A stretch of DNA of 64,000 nt from Lysobacter avium (GTDB lineage Bacteria > Pseudomonadota > Gammaproteobacteria > Xanthomonadales > Xanthomonadaceae). The notes under the pieces are model-generated. The model was not told where the DNA came from, did not search any database, and worked only from the letters and a program-made list of their open reading frames with translations. A program made the translations under genes and the position numbers. The stretch covers positions 1,922,001 through 1,986,000 of the forward strand of contig NZ_CP063657.1 in assembly GCF_015209745.1 (NCBI RefSeq), read 5' to 3'. Positions 1 to 8,854 of this stretch are shown here, piece by piece (position 1 is the first letter of the stretch; each line of letters starts with the position of its first letter).

Positions 1-712
1 CGAAGTGATCGCCGCGCTGGCGGAACTGGTCGAGGAGCGCCCGGCCCGCGGTTTCTGGAAGTGCCGCAAGCTGCTGCACCGTCGCCGGCCGGAGTGGAAC
101 CACAAGCGAATCTATCGGGTGTACAAGGCCATGAAACTCAACCTGCGACGGCCCGTGAAGCGCCGCCTGCCCAAACGCCAGCGGGTGCCGCTGTACGTGC
201 CACGGCTGCCAGATATGGTCTGGTCGGCGGACTTCATGTCTGACGCACTGGCGTGCGGTCGGCGATTCCGCACCTTCAACGTGGTCGACGACTTCAACCG
301 CGAGGCGCTGCACATTGAAGTCGACACATCGATCAACTCCGCCCGCCTGGTGCGCATCTTCGAGCAGCTCAAGCGCGACCACGGCCTGCCGCAGGTGCTG
401 CGCACCGACAACGGCCCCGAGTTCCTGGGCGAGACGTTCATCCAGTGGGCAAAGGCCAACGGCATGGCCATCCGGTATATCCAGCCCGGCAAGCCCAACC
501 AGAATGCCTACATCGAACGCTTCAACCGGACCCTCCGCGAAGAGGTTCTGGACCAGCACCTCTTCGCCCGCCTCGACGATGTTCGCGAGGCGGCGTACTG
601 GTGGATGCTCGAGTACAACGAAGAACGCCCCCACGATTCCCTCGGCGATTTGACGCCGGCGGAGTACCGCCAACGCCACGCTGGAAACTCTACTTTTGAA
701 GTGTCTACTTGA
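1..712 (+). mobile_element. IS3-family transposase OrfB, 3' part
   Basis: This is the C-terminal part of a DDE integrase-type transposase that catalyses cut-and-join of an IS3-family element. The reading frame is open to the left window edge, so the true start and OrfA lie outside. Counting from the GTG at 5, the protein has a basic HTH_21-like stretch (about 6-45) and then the rve core: D76 in WSADFMSD, D135 in RTDNGPEF and E171 in YIERFNRTLREE. Exactly 35 residues separate the last two, the DD(35)E spacing of IS3. The C-terminal YNEERPHDSLG and TPAEYR are typical of intact IS3 OrfB, so the visible part looks undamaged. The element's right end lies about 10-15 bp past the stop codon, inside the gene on the opposite strand. 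The subgroup cannot be assigned from this part alone. Confidence 0.93.
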
Positions 713-723
713 CGGGGAAGCTT

Positions 724-960
724 ACGCATCGCCTCGGGCAGGCCGATCGCGTCGGGCACGATGTCGGGGTTCTGCTCCAGCACCATCAGGGTCTGGCGCA
801 CGAAGGCCTCGGACTTGTCGCCCATCTTGGTCAACTCCCGACGCGCCTGGTTGTCCAGCGCGACCAGCCCGGCCAAACGGGATTCGATATCGCCCAGCGC
901 CGCGTTGATGGCGGTCAGGTCCTCGGCGGACAGGGCGATGGAAAGCAGGTTCTGGCTCAT
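724..960 (-). pseudogene. Small conserved protein truncated by the IS
   Basis: The minus-strand frame starts at ATG 960 (MSQNLLSIALSAEDL) and runs about 78 codons through an acidic helical protein containing LTKMGDKSEAFVRQTL and NPDIVPDAIGLPEAM. It then enters the insertion sequence, where the frame continues only by chance. Similar small proteins of unknown function (about 170 residues) occur in Xanthomonadaceae, from memory; a phasin-like helical fold is possible but unproven. The native 3' half is missing from this window, so the copy is presumably inactive. The exact IS junction is uncertain by a few bases; the bases here read like an IS terminus (rc TGCGTAAGCTTCCCC). Confidence 0.7.
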
Positions 961-1081
961 TTCGACTTTCTCCATGTCATGAGTGCAACCGGCGTGATGC
1001 CGGTGCAGGAATGCTCCGCCGCTTCCGTGTGGCGTGAGGTTGGCCGATGGGGCGGCCGGAGCGAGGGGGATTGTGGCAGAA

Positions 1082-1100
1082 CTGCGCGACAGTCGCGCAG
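1082..1100. promoter_or_regulatory. 19-bp perfect palindrome upstream of truncated gene
   Basis: CTGCGCGAC-A-GTCGCGCAG is a perfect 9-bp inverted repeat around one base. It lies about 120 bp upstream of the truncated gene's start (960) and just beyond the 3' end of the RelA/SpoT gene. There is no T-run, so it is not an intrinsic terminator. A dimeric repressor site is possible, but nothing in the sequence names the protein. Confidence 0.4.
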
Positions 1101-1204
1101 GATTATTGAAACGTGACAGCGCTGGCGGCGAGACACTTACCATGTATGACGATCGAGCTAAGTGACGCCACCTACCGGCGCTCGATAAAAAGGAGCGGCT
1201 ACCC

Positions 1205-2278
1205 CTATTTCTTCTTTGGGCCGAACTGCATGAGCTTCTCGATCCGCGCCATTTCAGACTGCGCGTCAAACCGCTTTAAAGCCTCAGTGGCGGAACTTAA
1301 CTGGGCCAAATCTTTGAAGCTCATAGCGTCTCGCTCCAAGAGCTTTTTCAGCTGATTTGCTTGAACTGTACTTGAGAATATCTGATCGACAGAGTTCTCT
1401 TTTCTCATCTTTGTGACTTGCGCCTGAAGCTTGTCGATGGTCGCCCTCGAAGCTCTATCTTGCTGCTTCAGCTCAGTCAACTCTTGAATGATTGCTTCCA
1501 TAGACTCCAAGCTTTCGTCTCGCTCTCGTGAGGCTTGAGCTATTTGAAGCTGGTAGTCTTGAATCGAAGCGGCAAGGCCAGTAACAAAACTTCCCATTTC
1601 ATCTGCGCTTCCCGCCATTCTATTGAAGATTGTTAAAAAATAGCCAACTAATTCATTATTCGAAAAGTTTGGATAGCGGATCTTATGGTCGATCTCGCTC
1701 CACCCTTCTTCAAAGATAGTTCGAATCTGGACCTCCACATATAACTTTCTATTGGTTGGCTGCGATGATATTACATGATGAACGGATCGGTATCCCGCGG
1801 GGTGCACCTTGACCTCTAGGCCATGGTTACGATACCTCTGAACGAGATCCTCGGGGTCGCCGTTACGTATATATGCAATTGGCTTCTCAACCGGAGACCA
1901 AGTAGAAGCAATTGCTTCGTTTATTTCAAAGCAGTCATCTTTGAAAAGATGTAGTGCACGAATCCCTATAAGATCCGTCACAATCTCGTAGTAGTTGTCA
2001 GCACGCACATCCCCGTATTTTTCTTCTCCTGCTGCCTTTTTCCGAATTATCTTCTCGAGTAGATGCTCGGGCTGCTTGACGCGCCACCTGACCGAATGAA
2101 CACCTGGTATATTCTGAATTATATTTACATACAGCGCAGCGCTTTCTGAGAACACCTTAGATTGCGCCGCGTGATCAGCTCGAATGGCCAATAGCTCATC
2201 CCAATCGCACCCACTTTTTTGCCATGTCTCCTCATCAATTCGGTTGCGGGCAAGAAAGGGCGCTAGTTCTTCGGTCAT
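1205..2278 (-). CDS. RelA/SpoT-domain nucleotide pyrophosphokinase, accessory
   Basis: This protein of 357 residues carries a RelA/SpoT synthetase fold like the small alarmone synthetases, which transfer pyrophosphate from ATP to a nucleotide or, in some toxic members, to tRNA. Visible motifs are RVKQPEHLLEKIIRK (66-80, the ATP-side R-x-K loop), TDLIGIRALHLF (101-112, with D102 and R107), GYRSVHHVI (162-170) and EVQIRTIFEEGWSEIDHKIRY (182-202, E182 being the expected catalytic acid). All key residues are present, so activity is plausible. No HD hydrolase, TGS or ACT domain is seen. Residues 240-300 are a coiled coil, followed by a charged tail ending FGPKKK. The ATG has AGGA eight bases upstream. 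Base composition is clearly AT-richer than the flanking genes, which suggests recent transfer. It lies 58 bp downstream of the restriction-modification gene. Alarmone or toxin function is inferred. Confidence 0.85.
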   Translation of the reverse strand: MTEELAPFLARNRIDEETWQKSGCDWDELLAIRADHAAQSKVFSESAALYVNIIQNIPGVHSVRWRVKQPEHLLEKIIRKKAAGEEKYGDVRADNYYEIVTDLIGIRALHLFKDDCFEINEAIASTWSPVEKPIAYIRNGDPEDLVQRYRNHGLEVKVHPAGYRSVHHVISSQPTNRKLYVEVQIRTIFEEGWSEIDHKIRYPNFSNNELVGYFLTIFNRMAGSADEMGSFVTGLAASIQDYQLQIAQASRERDESLESMEAIIQELTELKQQDRASRATIDKLQAQVTKMRKENSVDQIFSSTVQANQLKKLLERDAMSFKDLAQLSSATEALKRFDAQSEMARIEKLMQFGPKKK

Positions 2279-2336
2279 AATGAATTCCTGTGAGCTTTAG
2301 CGAGAATAAGTGATGCGTTTCGCCCAATACAACAAT

Positions 2337-5300
2337 TTAGGCCGGCCCGATCTTTCCATCTTGCTCTTGCGCCCGACCGAGTGCTACTAACATCTCTACT
2401 AGCTTCGGAAGACGCCTTTTCCAAGGCCCACGGGCAGTAAACCTCGCGGCGATCTCGTCAATTGAGAGTGGGATCGGACTGGTCGCAAGAACGTCGGCGA
2501 CGGCGCGGACCTGGTCGACAGTGTCTTTTGGCCACGGCTGAGGTTTCACCGAGGGCGGTAGTGCAATGGCCGCTTCGTCGCCCTCCGCTCGGTCGCGTTG
2601 CGCCGTGTCAGTGGCGAGGCGGGTTTGTTCGGGTTCGTGCTCGCGAACGACGTCGGGGTTCTGGAACTCGGGGCGGAGCCAGCGGATGTTGCCCCGGGCT
2701 TCCTCGGCTGCGCGTTCGGCGTTGAGGGCGACGAGGCGTTCGAGGATGGCTTCGTCGAAGGCGCGTTTGGCATCGTCGCGGGTCTGGCCTTCGGTCGGGG
2801 CGTCGTTGCCGTGGGCGATGCGCAGCAGGGGCAGTAGGTCGCCCCAGCCGTAGGCGTACAGGACGGCTTCGTCGAGTTCGTCGTGCAGTTGGCGCAGGAC
2901 GGATACCAAGCCCTGTTCGTGGATGGTGCGTTCCTTGGTGGTCAGGACGTCGCCGCTGCGCAGTTTTTCGAGGACGTTGTACATGCCGGTCAGGGTCAGA
3001 CCGGGATGTTGCTCCTGCTGACGCTTGCGGTGGGCGTCGAGTTGTTCGGCGAGGTTGCGGATGCGGTCGGAGGGGTATTCGCCGTAGGTCTGCGTCTCCC
3101 CTGCCCGGCCGGTTTCATCGACAAGGGCGACGCCGATGGGGCCGCCGAATTTGTCGGCGGCGTGGAGGTCGGGGAATGGAAAGCTCTCGAAGCAGATCGA
3201 TTTGTTGTAGCGGGGGCGATCTTCCAAGGTCCCGCCAGCACTCAGGGCCCATGTCACATGCACGACGGAAGACAGCACGCCGAAATACACAGGATCTGGC
3301 AGCGCAAACATGACAGTGGTGCTGTCGCAGATTGTGTCGGCCGGTACACGCACAAACGTGCGGTATTTTGAGGTCAGGGATGTTGCGAAAGCGGCCTTGG
3401 TTCCCGCCAGTGCCGGTCGAAAAGTGCTTCGCGCCTCCCCGAATATCCACCAGCGGACTCTCAAGGATTCGCGATTGTTCTGGTCTCGCTCCGGCTTGAC
3501 TCGATCCAATACCCATTGGAACAAAGCGGGATGGCTCGATCTAACGTCGGCATCTGTCAGGCCGAAGAGGTCGATTGCAAACAAGTTGCGATTGCTCTGG
3601 GTGATATCCCGGCCGCTGACCAACGAACGGATGATCTGGCTTGGGTAGTCACCTTGGGGATAGAGGGAACGCAGCTGATCCTCCGTCAGCGTGAAGCCTT
3701 TTCCGGTCAACTGGTATCCAACCGCCGCCAATCCAGCGTTCGCGGCCAGTGGCATCGCGGCGGCGGGGTCAAAGCTGACGGTGAGATTTGGAGTGATCGG
3801 TCCTTCGGTCTTAAGCAGCGTCACTTCGGTCTCGCCGTCGTCGCCCGCGGACTCGTCCGTCACTTCCAATAGTTGACCTTTGCGTCCAGCGGTATCGACC
3901 ACGGTCATTGCCACGCGGACGGCTGCACCGTCGGCTGTATCGACCCACGGATGATCGGGAACCACAAAACGAAGGGCGAGTTGCGGATAGTCCACGAAAG
4001 CCGCTTCGATCACCTTGCGCGAAAAAGATTGACGAATGCTGTTGCTAGTAATGAATCCGAACCGATCAATTGCCGCTTTCCCGACGAGTTCGGCCGCGCG
4101 CTGCCACCAATACATGACGAAGTCAGCGTGATCAGGGATGTTGGGATAGGCACCCCGCAAAGCATCGAGATAGCCGTCCCCAAGTGCGAGGCGAATTCTT
4201 CGTGCGCCTATATAAGGCGGATTCCCCACCACAAAATCCGCCTCCGGCCACGCCGCCTTTCTCGGGTTGACGTAGCGCTCCACCGGCTTGCGGGCGGTGT
4301 CGTCGGGCACCTTCTCGCCGGTCACGGGGGAGACCTTCATCGTCTCGCCGTCCCAGCGGGTCACGGGGATGCCGCGCTCGTCCAGCTCGAACTCGACGCG
4401 GTCATAGGCCAGCACGGCGTCGCGGTTCTCGATGTTGCGGAAGTCGCGGATCACCGGCTGCGGGGGGAACACGTCGCCGCGGGTGCGGAAGTGCCATTGC
4501 AGGTAGCCGATCCACAGCACGACTTCGGCGATGGCGGCGGCGCGCGGGTTGAGTTCGATGCCCAGCAGGTTGTGCGGGTCGACGGTCTCGCCGGCCGTGG
4601 CGTCGGCGCGTTCGCCGTCGAGCGCCAGGCCGGTCTGGCGGTAGCCCAGTTCGTCCAGGGCCAGCAGCACTTCGCCTTCCAGCCGCTTGAGGTGTTCCAG
4701 GGTGACGTAGAGGAAGTTGCCGGAGCCGCAGGCGGGGTCGAGCACGCGCACGGTGCACAGGCGGTGGTGGAAGCGGCGCAGTTCCTTGACGGCGTCGTTG
4801 GGTTTGTCCTCGGCGGCCAGCGTCATCGCGGCGGCCTGGGCCTCGCCCCACTCCTTGCGCAGGGGTTCGATCACGGTCGGCAGCACAAGGCGCTCGACGT
4901 AGGCGCGCGGGGTGTAGTGGGCGCCGAGCTTGTGGCGCTCGCCGGGGCTGAGGGCGCGCTCCAGCAGGGTGCCGAAGATCGCCGGTTCGACGTGCTTCCA
5001 GTCGGCGCGGGCGGCCTCGATCAGCAGGGTCAGTTGTGCGGTGTCCAGCGGCAGGGTGTCGGGTTGCTTGAACAACTTGCCGTTGAAGCGCAAAACGTTG
5101 CCGGCGATCACCGCTGAGAAGCCGCCGCTGTCCATGTCGCGCCAGAGCTGGGCGAGCATGCGCATGGCGATGTCGGGCTGCTCGGCGTGTTTGGTCAGCA
5201 GCTCGCGGAAGCTGTCCTGCGGCAGCAGCTTCACGTCCTCGGCAAACATGGTGAACAGGCAGCGCATCAGGAACTGGGCGACGGCCTCGGGGGCGTGGCG

Positions 5301-5963
5301 CGCCTGCTCCAGGCTGCGGGCGAGCTTGGCCAGGCGGGTGGCGATCTCGCGGGTGACGCGGGCGGACTCGCGGCTGGGGTCCAGGCCGAGCGGGTCCAGC
5401 CATACGCGGCGCAGGCGGTCGCGGACCTCGGCCTGGCGCAGGTCGGCCAGCGCGATGCGGTGGCTGCGCGGGTCCGGGAACGGGGTGTAGGTGGCGCCGG
5501 AGCGGCTGAACTCGGAGTACAGCTCGATGCGGTGGCCGACATCGACCACGATCAGGAACGGCGGGCGGCCCTCGGCGGCGGGCAAGGCGCGGGCATAGTT
5601 CTCGGCCTGGCTGCGGGCGCGCAGCATGGCGTCGTCGAAGCCCTTGGTGTGCGCGCCCTGGCGCAGCTTCTTGGACTCCAGCACGAACGCGCCGCGGCGG
5701 TACAGGTCGATGCGGCCGGCACTGGTGCTGCCATCGCCGTGGGCGAAGGTGATCGGCCGCTCGAACATGTAGTCCTGCTCGGCCGTGGCGTGCGGGGCAT
5801 CGACGCCGAGCAGTTGGCTCAGCTCGATCAGGAACGATTGGGAGGTCGACAGCTCGGAGGCGGTGACGCCCTGCCACTTGCTGACGAAGGCGTCGGCATT
5901 GGCGTCGGCTTCGGCGTCGGTGTTGCCGGAAACGGAACTGCGCTGCTGTGCGTCATCGGCCAC
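2337..5963 (-). CDS. Fused restriction enzyme-adenine methyltransferase (type IIG/IIL-like)
   Basis: A single polypeptide of 1208 residues combines both activities of a restriction system. The N-terminus has a PD-(D/E)xK-like nuclease core: GRIDLY (D86) and FVLESKK (E96, K98). A helical spacer (about 200-350) contains RCLFTMFAED and KLGAHYTPRAYVERLVLP, the linker style of MmeI/Eco57I enzymes. The methyltransferase follows with DPACGSGNF (409-417, SAM motif I), GIELNPRAAAIAEVVLW (468-484) and NPPY (581-584), which marks it as an N6-adenine methyltransferase. The target recognition region is about 600-905, and the tail ends with a small winged-helix-like segment. The start is GTG with GGGGA upstream. 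The recognition-region DNA (about 3240-4200) is less GC-rich than either end, consistent with domain exchange. No separate specificity subunit, helicase or other R-M gene is adjacent. A methyltransferase-only role cannot be excluded. Confidence 0.85.
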   Translation of the reverse strand: MADDAQQRSSVSGNTDAEADANADAFVSKWQGVTASELSTSQSFLIELSQLLGVDAPHATAEQDYMFERPITFAHGDGSTSAGRIDLYRRGAFVLESKKLRQGAHTKGFDDAMLRARSQAENYARALPAAEGRPPFLIVVDVGHRIELYSEFSRSGATYTPFPDPRSHRIALADLRQAEVRDRLRRVWLDPLGLDPSRESARVTREIATRLAKLARSLEQARHAPEAVAQFLMRCLFTMFAEDVKLLPQDSFRELLTKHAEQPDIAMRMLAQLWRDMDSGGFSAVIAGNVLRFNGKLFKQPDTLPLDTAQLTLLIEAARADWKHVEPAIFGTLLERALSPGERHKLGAHYTPRAYVERLVLPTVIEPLRKEWGEAQAAAMTLAAEDKPNDAVKELRRFHHRLCTVRVLDPACGSGNFLYVTLEHLKRLEGEVLLALDELGYRQTGLALDGERADATAGETVDPHNLLGIELNPRAAAIAEVVLWIGYLQWHFRTRGDVFPPQPVIRDFRNIENRDAVLAYDRVEFELDERGIPVTRWDGETMKVSPVTGEKVPDDTARKPVERYVNPRKAAWPEADFVVGNPPYIGARRIRLALGDGYLDALRGAYPNIPDHADFVMYWWQRAAELVGKAAIDRFGFITSNSIRQSFSRKVIEAAFVDYPQLALRFVVPDHPWVDTADGAAVRVAMTVVDTAGRKGQLLEVTDESAGDDGETEVTLLKTEGPITPNLTVSFDPAAAMPLAANAGLAAVGYQLTGKGFTLTEDQLRSLYPQGDYPSQIIRSLVSGRDITQSNRNLFAIDLFGLTDADVRSSHPALFQWVLDRVKPERDQNNRESLRVRWWIFGEARSTFRPALAGTKAAFATSLTSKYRTFVRVPADTICDSTTVMFALPDPVYFGVLSSVVHVTWALSAGGTLEDRPRYNKSICFESFPFPDLHAADKFGGPIGVALVDETGRAGETQTYGEYPSDRIRNLAEQLDAHRKRQQEQHPGLTLTGMYNVLEKLRSGDVLTTKERTIHEQGLVSVLRQLHDELDEAVLYAYGWGDLLPLLRIAHGNDAPTEGQTRDDAKRAFDEAILERLVALNAERAAEEARGNIRWLRPEFQNPDVVREHEPEQTRLATDTAQRDRAEGDEAAIALPPSVKPQPWPKDTVDQVRAVADVLATSPIPLSIDEIAARFTARGPWKRRLPKLVEMLVALGRAQEQDGKIGPA

Positions 5964-5974
5964 GTGTCGAGTCC

Positions 5975-6005
5975 CCTGCCTGCGGTGTGTGGTGCCGCAG
6001 GCAGG
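5975..6005. terminator. 11-bp perfect hairpin between rnr and R-M gene
   Basis: CCTGCCTGCGG and CCGCAGGCAGG form a perfect 11-bp stem around a 9-base loop in the 71-bp gap. No U-tract follows on either strand, so it is at best an atypical terminator for rnr, or a structure in the leader of the restriction gene, whose GTG lies 12 bases beyond it. Confidence 0.4.
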
Positions 6006-6034
6006 ATACGCGATGGCGGGGTCCGCTCAGGCGG

Positions 6035-8503
6035 TCAGCTTTTCTTCCTGCGGCCCTTGGCGGCGGGCTTCTTGGCGGGTGCGTCGGCCTGCGCATCGCC
6101 CCGGGCTTCCGCCTCTTCGCCGGGCTTGCGCGGCTTGCCGTCGCCGGCCAGGCGGAAGTCGATCTTGCGCTCCTCCAGGCTGGCCTTCATCACGATGATG
6201 CTGACGCGGTCGCCCAGGCGGTATTCGCGGCCGGTCTTGTCGCCGGTGAGCGTCTTGCGGATGGGGTCGAAGCGGTAGTAGTCGTTGGGCAGCTGGGTCA
6301 CGTGGACCAGGCCGTTGACCTTGGACTGGTCCAGCTCGACGAACAGGCCGAAGCTGGTGACGCCGCTGATCACGCCGTCGAACTCGCTGCCCACGTGCTG
6401 CTCCATCCACGCGGCGCGGTAGCGGTCATCGACCTCACGCGAAGCCTCGTCGGCGCGGCGGCCGCGCTCGGAGCTCTGCAGGGACAGCTGGGCCATGTCG
6501 CTGGGCGAGTAGCGGTATTTCTCCGGCGCGGCGCCACTCAGTGCGTGCTTGATCGCGCGGTGCACCAGCAGGTCGGGGTAGCGGCGGATCGGCGAGGTGA
6601 AGTGGGCGTAGGCCTCCAGCGCCAGGCCGAAGTGACCGATGTTTTCCGGCTGGTACACGGCCAGGCTCTGGCTGCGCAGCAGGACGGATTCGATCAGCGG
6701 CGCCTCGGCGCGCTCGCGGGTGTTGCGCAGCAGCTGGGTGTAGTCGCGCGGCTGCACCTTCGACCACGGCGGCATGCGCAGCTGGAACTCCTTGAGGAAC
6801 TCCAGCAGGTCTTCGTACTTCTGCTCCGGCGGGCGGTCGTGGGTACGGTAGGGGGCGACCACTTCGGCCTCGATCAGGAACTTCGCGGCCTCCACGTTGG
6901 CCGCGATCATGCATTCCTCGATCAGCTTGTGGGCGTCGTTGCGCACCAGCATGCCGGCCTGGATGACTTCACCGCGCTCGCCGAGGACGAAGCGCACTTC
7001 GCTTGATTCAAACTCGATCGCGCCACGCTTGGAGCGCGCCTTGGCCAGCACCTGGTAGAGCTGGTGCAGGCGCTGCAGGTTGGGCAGCAATTCGCCGACC
7101 TGCTGCTGCGCTTCCTCGCGCGCCTCATCCTCGATGCCATCACCGATCGCGTTCCAGACCTGGTTGTAGGTCAGGCGGGCGTGCGAGCGCATCACCGCTT
7201 CGTAGAATCTCGACTCGGTCACCTGGCCCATGCGGTCCACCTGCATGTCGCAGACGAAGCACAGGCGGTCGACCTTGGGCTTGAGCGAGCAGATGCCGTT
7301 GGACAGCACCTCGGGCAGCATCGGCACCACGAAACCGGGGAAGTAGACCGAGGTGGCGCGGTTCTGCGCCTCCTCGTCCAGCGGGCGGCCGGGGCGCACG
7401 TAATGGGACACGTCGGCGATGGCGACGATCAACCGGAAACCGTCGCGGTTGGGTTCGCACCACACCGCGTCATCGAAATCCTTGGCGTCCTCGCCGTCGA
7501 TGGTGACCAGCGGGAACGCACGCAGGTCCACGCGGTTCGCGGTTTCCTCAGCCTGCACCTCGACCGGGATCGCGCCCGCCTCGTCCAGCACCTCGGGGGC
7601 GAATTCGTGCGGGATGTTGTGGCCGTGGATCGCGGCCTGCACCGCCAGCGAGGCGGTCAGCTTCTCGCCCAGCACGGTCAGGATGCGGCCCATCGGCGGG
7701 CGGCGCGCGTCGGGCGCGCGGGTCAGCTCGCACACCACCAGATTGCCCGGCTGCGCGTCGCCGCGACCCTCGGGCGGAATCAGGATGTTGCGCTGGACGC
7801 GGCGGTCGTCGGGCTCCACGTAGCAGATGCCGTCATCGACGATGAAGCGGCCGATCATCCGGCTCATGCGGCGCTCGAGCACCTCCAGGATCGTGCCTTC
7901 CTGGCGGCCGCGGTTGTCCATGCCGGTGAGGCCGGCGAGGACGCGGTCGCCGTGCATGACCTTCCGCATCTCGTAGGGCGGCAGGAACATGTCATCGCCG
8001 CCGGCATCCGGGCGCAGGAAGCCGTAGCCGTCCGGGTTGGCGATTACGGTGCCGGGGACGAGGTCGAGCTGCTGGGCGGGGACGAAGCCGCCGCGCCGGT
8101 TCTGCAGCACTTGGCCGTCGCGCACCATCGCGCGCAGGCGGGCGGTCATCGCATCGAAGCGGTCGGGCTCGGTCAGGGCGAGCTTGGTCGCCAGCGCCTC
8201 GGCGTCCATCGGACCGTCGGCGGCGGCCAGCAGCTGCAGGATCATCTCGCGGCTGGCGATGGGCTGGTCGTAGCGCGCGGCCTCGCGGGCGGCAAACGGA
8301 TCGGCCAGCTTGCCGTCCTTGCCCGTGTCAGGGTGCAGCGGCGCCAGCGGCGGCTTGGGACCGCCGCGCGGTGCGTCGGGCAGCCAGCCGGGCTTCTTGC
8401 CCTTGGGCTTGCCGCCTGCGGCGCCTGCCGCGGATTTCGGGGTTCCGGCCTTGCCGGTCGATTTGGACGGCTTGCGGCCGCGCTTGCTGGGGGGCTTGTT
8501 CAT
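6035..8503 (-). CDS. rnr: Ribonuclease R, 3'-5' exoribonuclease
   Basis: RNase R degrades structured RNA processively from the 3' end and takes part in rRNA and tmRNA-linked mRNA decay. The 822-residue protein has a basic low-complexity N-terminus (1-60), a winged-helix RNase B/R N-terminal domain (about 75-140), two OB cold-shock domains, and the RNB catalytic domain. DGEDAKDFDDAV (about 336-347) supplies the Mg-binding aspartates. Later come FALSPIRRYPD-like HFTSPIRRYPDLLVHR, an S1 domain (EFDGVISGVTSFGLFVEL) and a Lys/Ala-rich tail ending GRRKKS. I chose ATG 8503 (MNKPPSKRGRK) because the 10 codons before it, reaching a TTG at 8533, are not basic like the family's N-termini. No strong Shine-Dalgarno sequence is visible at either start. 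Confidence 0.95.
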   Translation of the reverse strand: MNKPPSKRGRKPSKSTGKAGTPKSAAGAAGGKPKGKKPGWLPDAPRGGPKPPLAPLHPDTGKDGKLADPFAAREAARYDQPIASREMILQLLAAADGPMDAEALATKLALTEPDRFDAMTARLRAMVRDGQVLQNRRGGFVPAQQLDLVPGTVIANPDGYGFLRPDAGGDDMFLPPYEMRKVMHGDRVLAGLTGMDNRGRQEGTILEVLERRMSRMIGRFIVDDGICYVEPDDRRVQRNILIPPEGRGDAQPGNLVVCELTRAPDARRPPMGRILTVLGEKLTASLAVQAAIHGHNIPHEFAPEVLDEAGAIPVEVQAEETANRVDLRAFPLVTIDGEDAKDFDDAVWCEPNRDGFRLIVAIADVSHYVRPGRPLDEEAQNRATSVYFPGFVVPMLPEVLSNGICSLKPKVDRLCFVCDMQVDRMGQVTESRFYEAVMRSHARLTYNQVWNAIGDGIEDEAREEAQQQVGELLPNLQRLHQLYQVLAKARSKRGAIEFESSEVRFVLGERGEVIQAGMLVRNDAHKLIEECMIAANVEAAKFLIEAEVVAPYRTHDRPPEQKYEDLLEFLKEFQLRMPPWSKVQPRDYTQLLRNTRERAEAPLIESVLLRSQSLAVYQPENIGHFGLALEAYAHFTSPIRRYPDLLVHRAIKHALSGAAPEKYRYSPSDMAQLSLQSSERGRRADEASREVDDRYRAAWMEQHVGSEFDGVISGVTSFGLFVELDQSKVNGLVHVTQLPNDYYRFDPIRKTLTGDKTGREYRLGDRVSIIVMKASLEERKIDFRLAGDGKPRKPGEEAEARGDAQADAPAKKPAAKGRRKKS

Positions 8504-8569
8504 GGAGGGGATGTTACAGCCCGACCACGTCAACGGCAGGTGGCTGGCGGGCGCTTCGCAGCCGCGAGG

Positions 8570-8854
8570 TCAGGCGTCGCCCGTGTCCGCGCTCAACTTG
8601 CCGCGCCGGATCAGGTGCAGGTTGCGCAGGTAGATGAACAGCCCGGTGGACTGGCCGACGATGAACACCGGGTCGGCGCGGTGAATCGCGTACGCCAACA
8701 GGACCGTGCTGCCGCCCAGGCTGAGATACCAGAACGCGGTCGGCACCACGCTGCGCTGCGCGCGCTCGGAGGCCAGCCACTGGACGATGAAGCGCGACGC
8801 GAACAGCGCCTGACCGACGAATCCCACGACCAGCCAGGTGGTGAGGGTGTTCAT
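8570..8854 (-). CDS. Lipid A biosynthesis N-terminal-domain (LAB_N) membrane protein
   Basis: This small membrane protein of 94 residues belongs to the LAB_N family (PF07578). The family is often found beside ArnC/ArnT-type glycosyltransferases and is thought to help move or modify lipid-linked sugars. Three hydrophobic helices are visible, with the family hallmarks SRFIVQWLASER (about 21-32), PTAFWYLSLGGS (about 37-48), and DPVFIVGQSTGLFIYLRNL (about 60-78). Its ATG overlaps the stop of the upstream glycosyltransferase at ATGA and has AGGAGC upstream, so the two are translationally coupled. The longer frame to 8983 lies inside that glycosyltransferase and is rejected. The specific lipid substrate is unknown. 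Confidence 0.88.
   Translation of the reverse strand: MNTLTTWLVVGFVGQALFASRFIVQWLASERAQRSVVPTAFWYLSLGGSTVLLAYAIHRADPVFIVGQSTGLFIYLRNLHLIRRGKLSADTGDA

Noticed and set aside
1101..2336. Two-gene toxin-antitoxin pair around the RelA/SpoT gene
   Set aside because: Neither the 58-bp gap upstream nor the gap downstream holds a small ORF with a ribosome site, so a separate antitoxin is not supported.
2337..5963. DISARM, BREX or type I restriction locus
   Set aside because: The large methyltransferase resembles those systems in size, but no helicase, specificity subunit, PglZ, DUF1998 or ATPase gene is adjacent, and the protein carries its own nuclease-like N-terminus.
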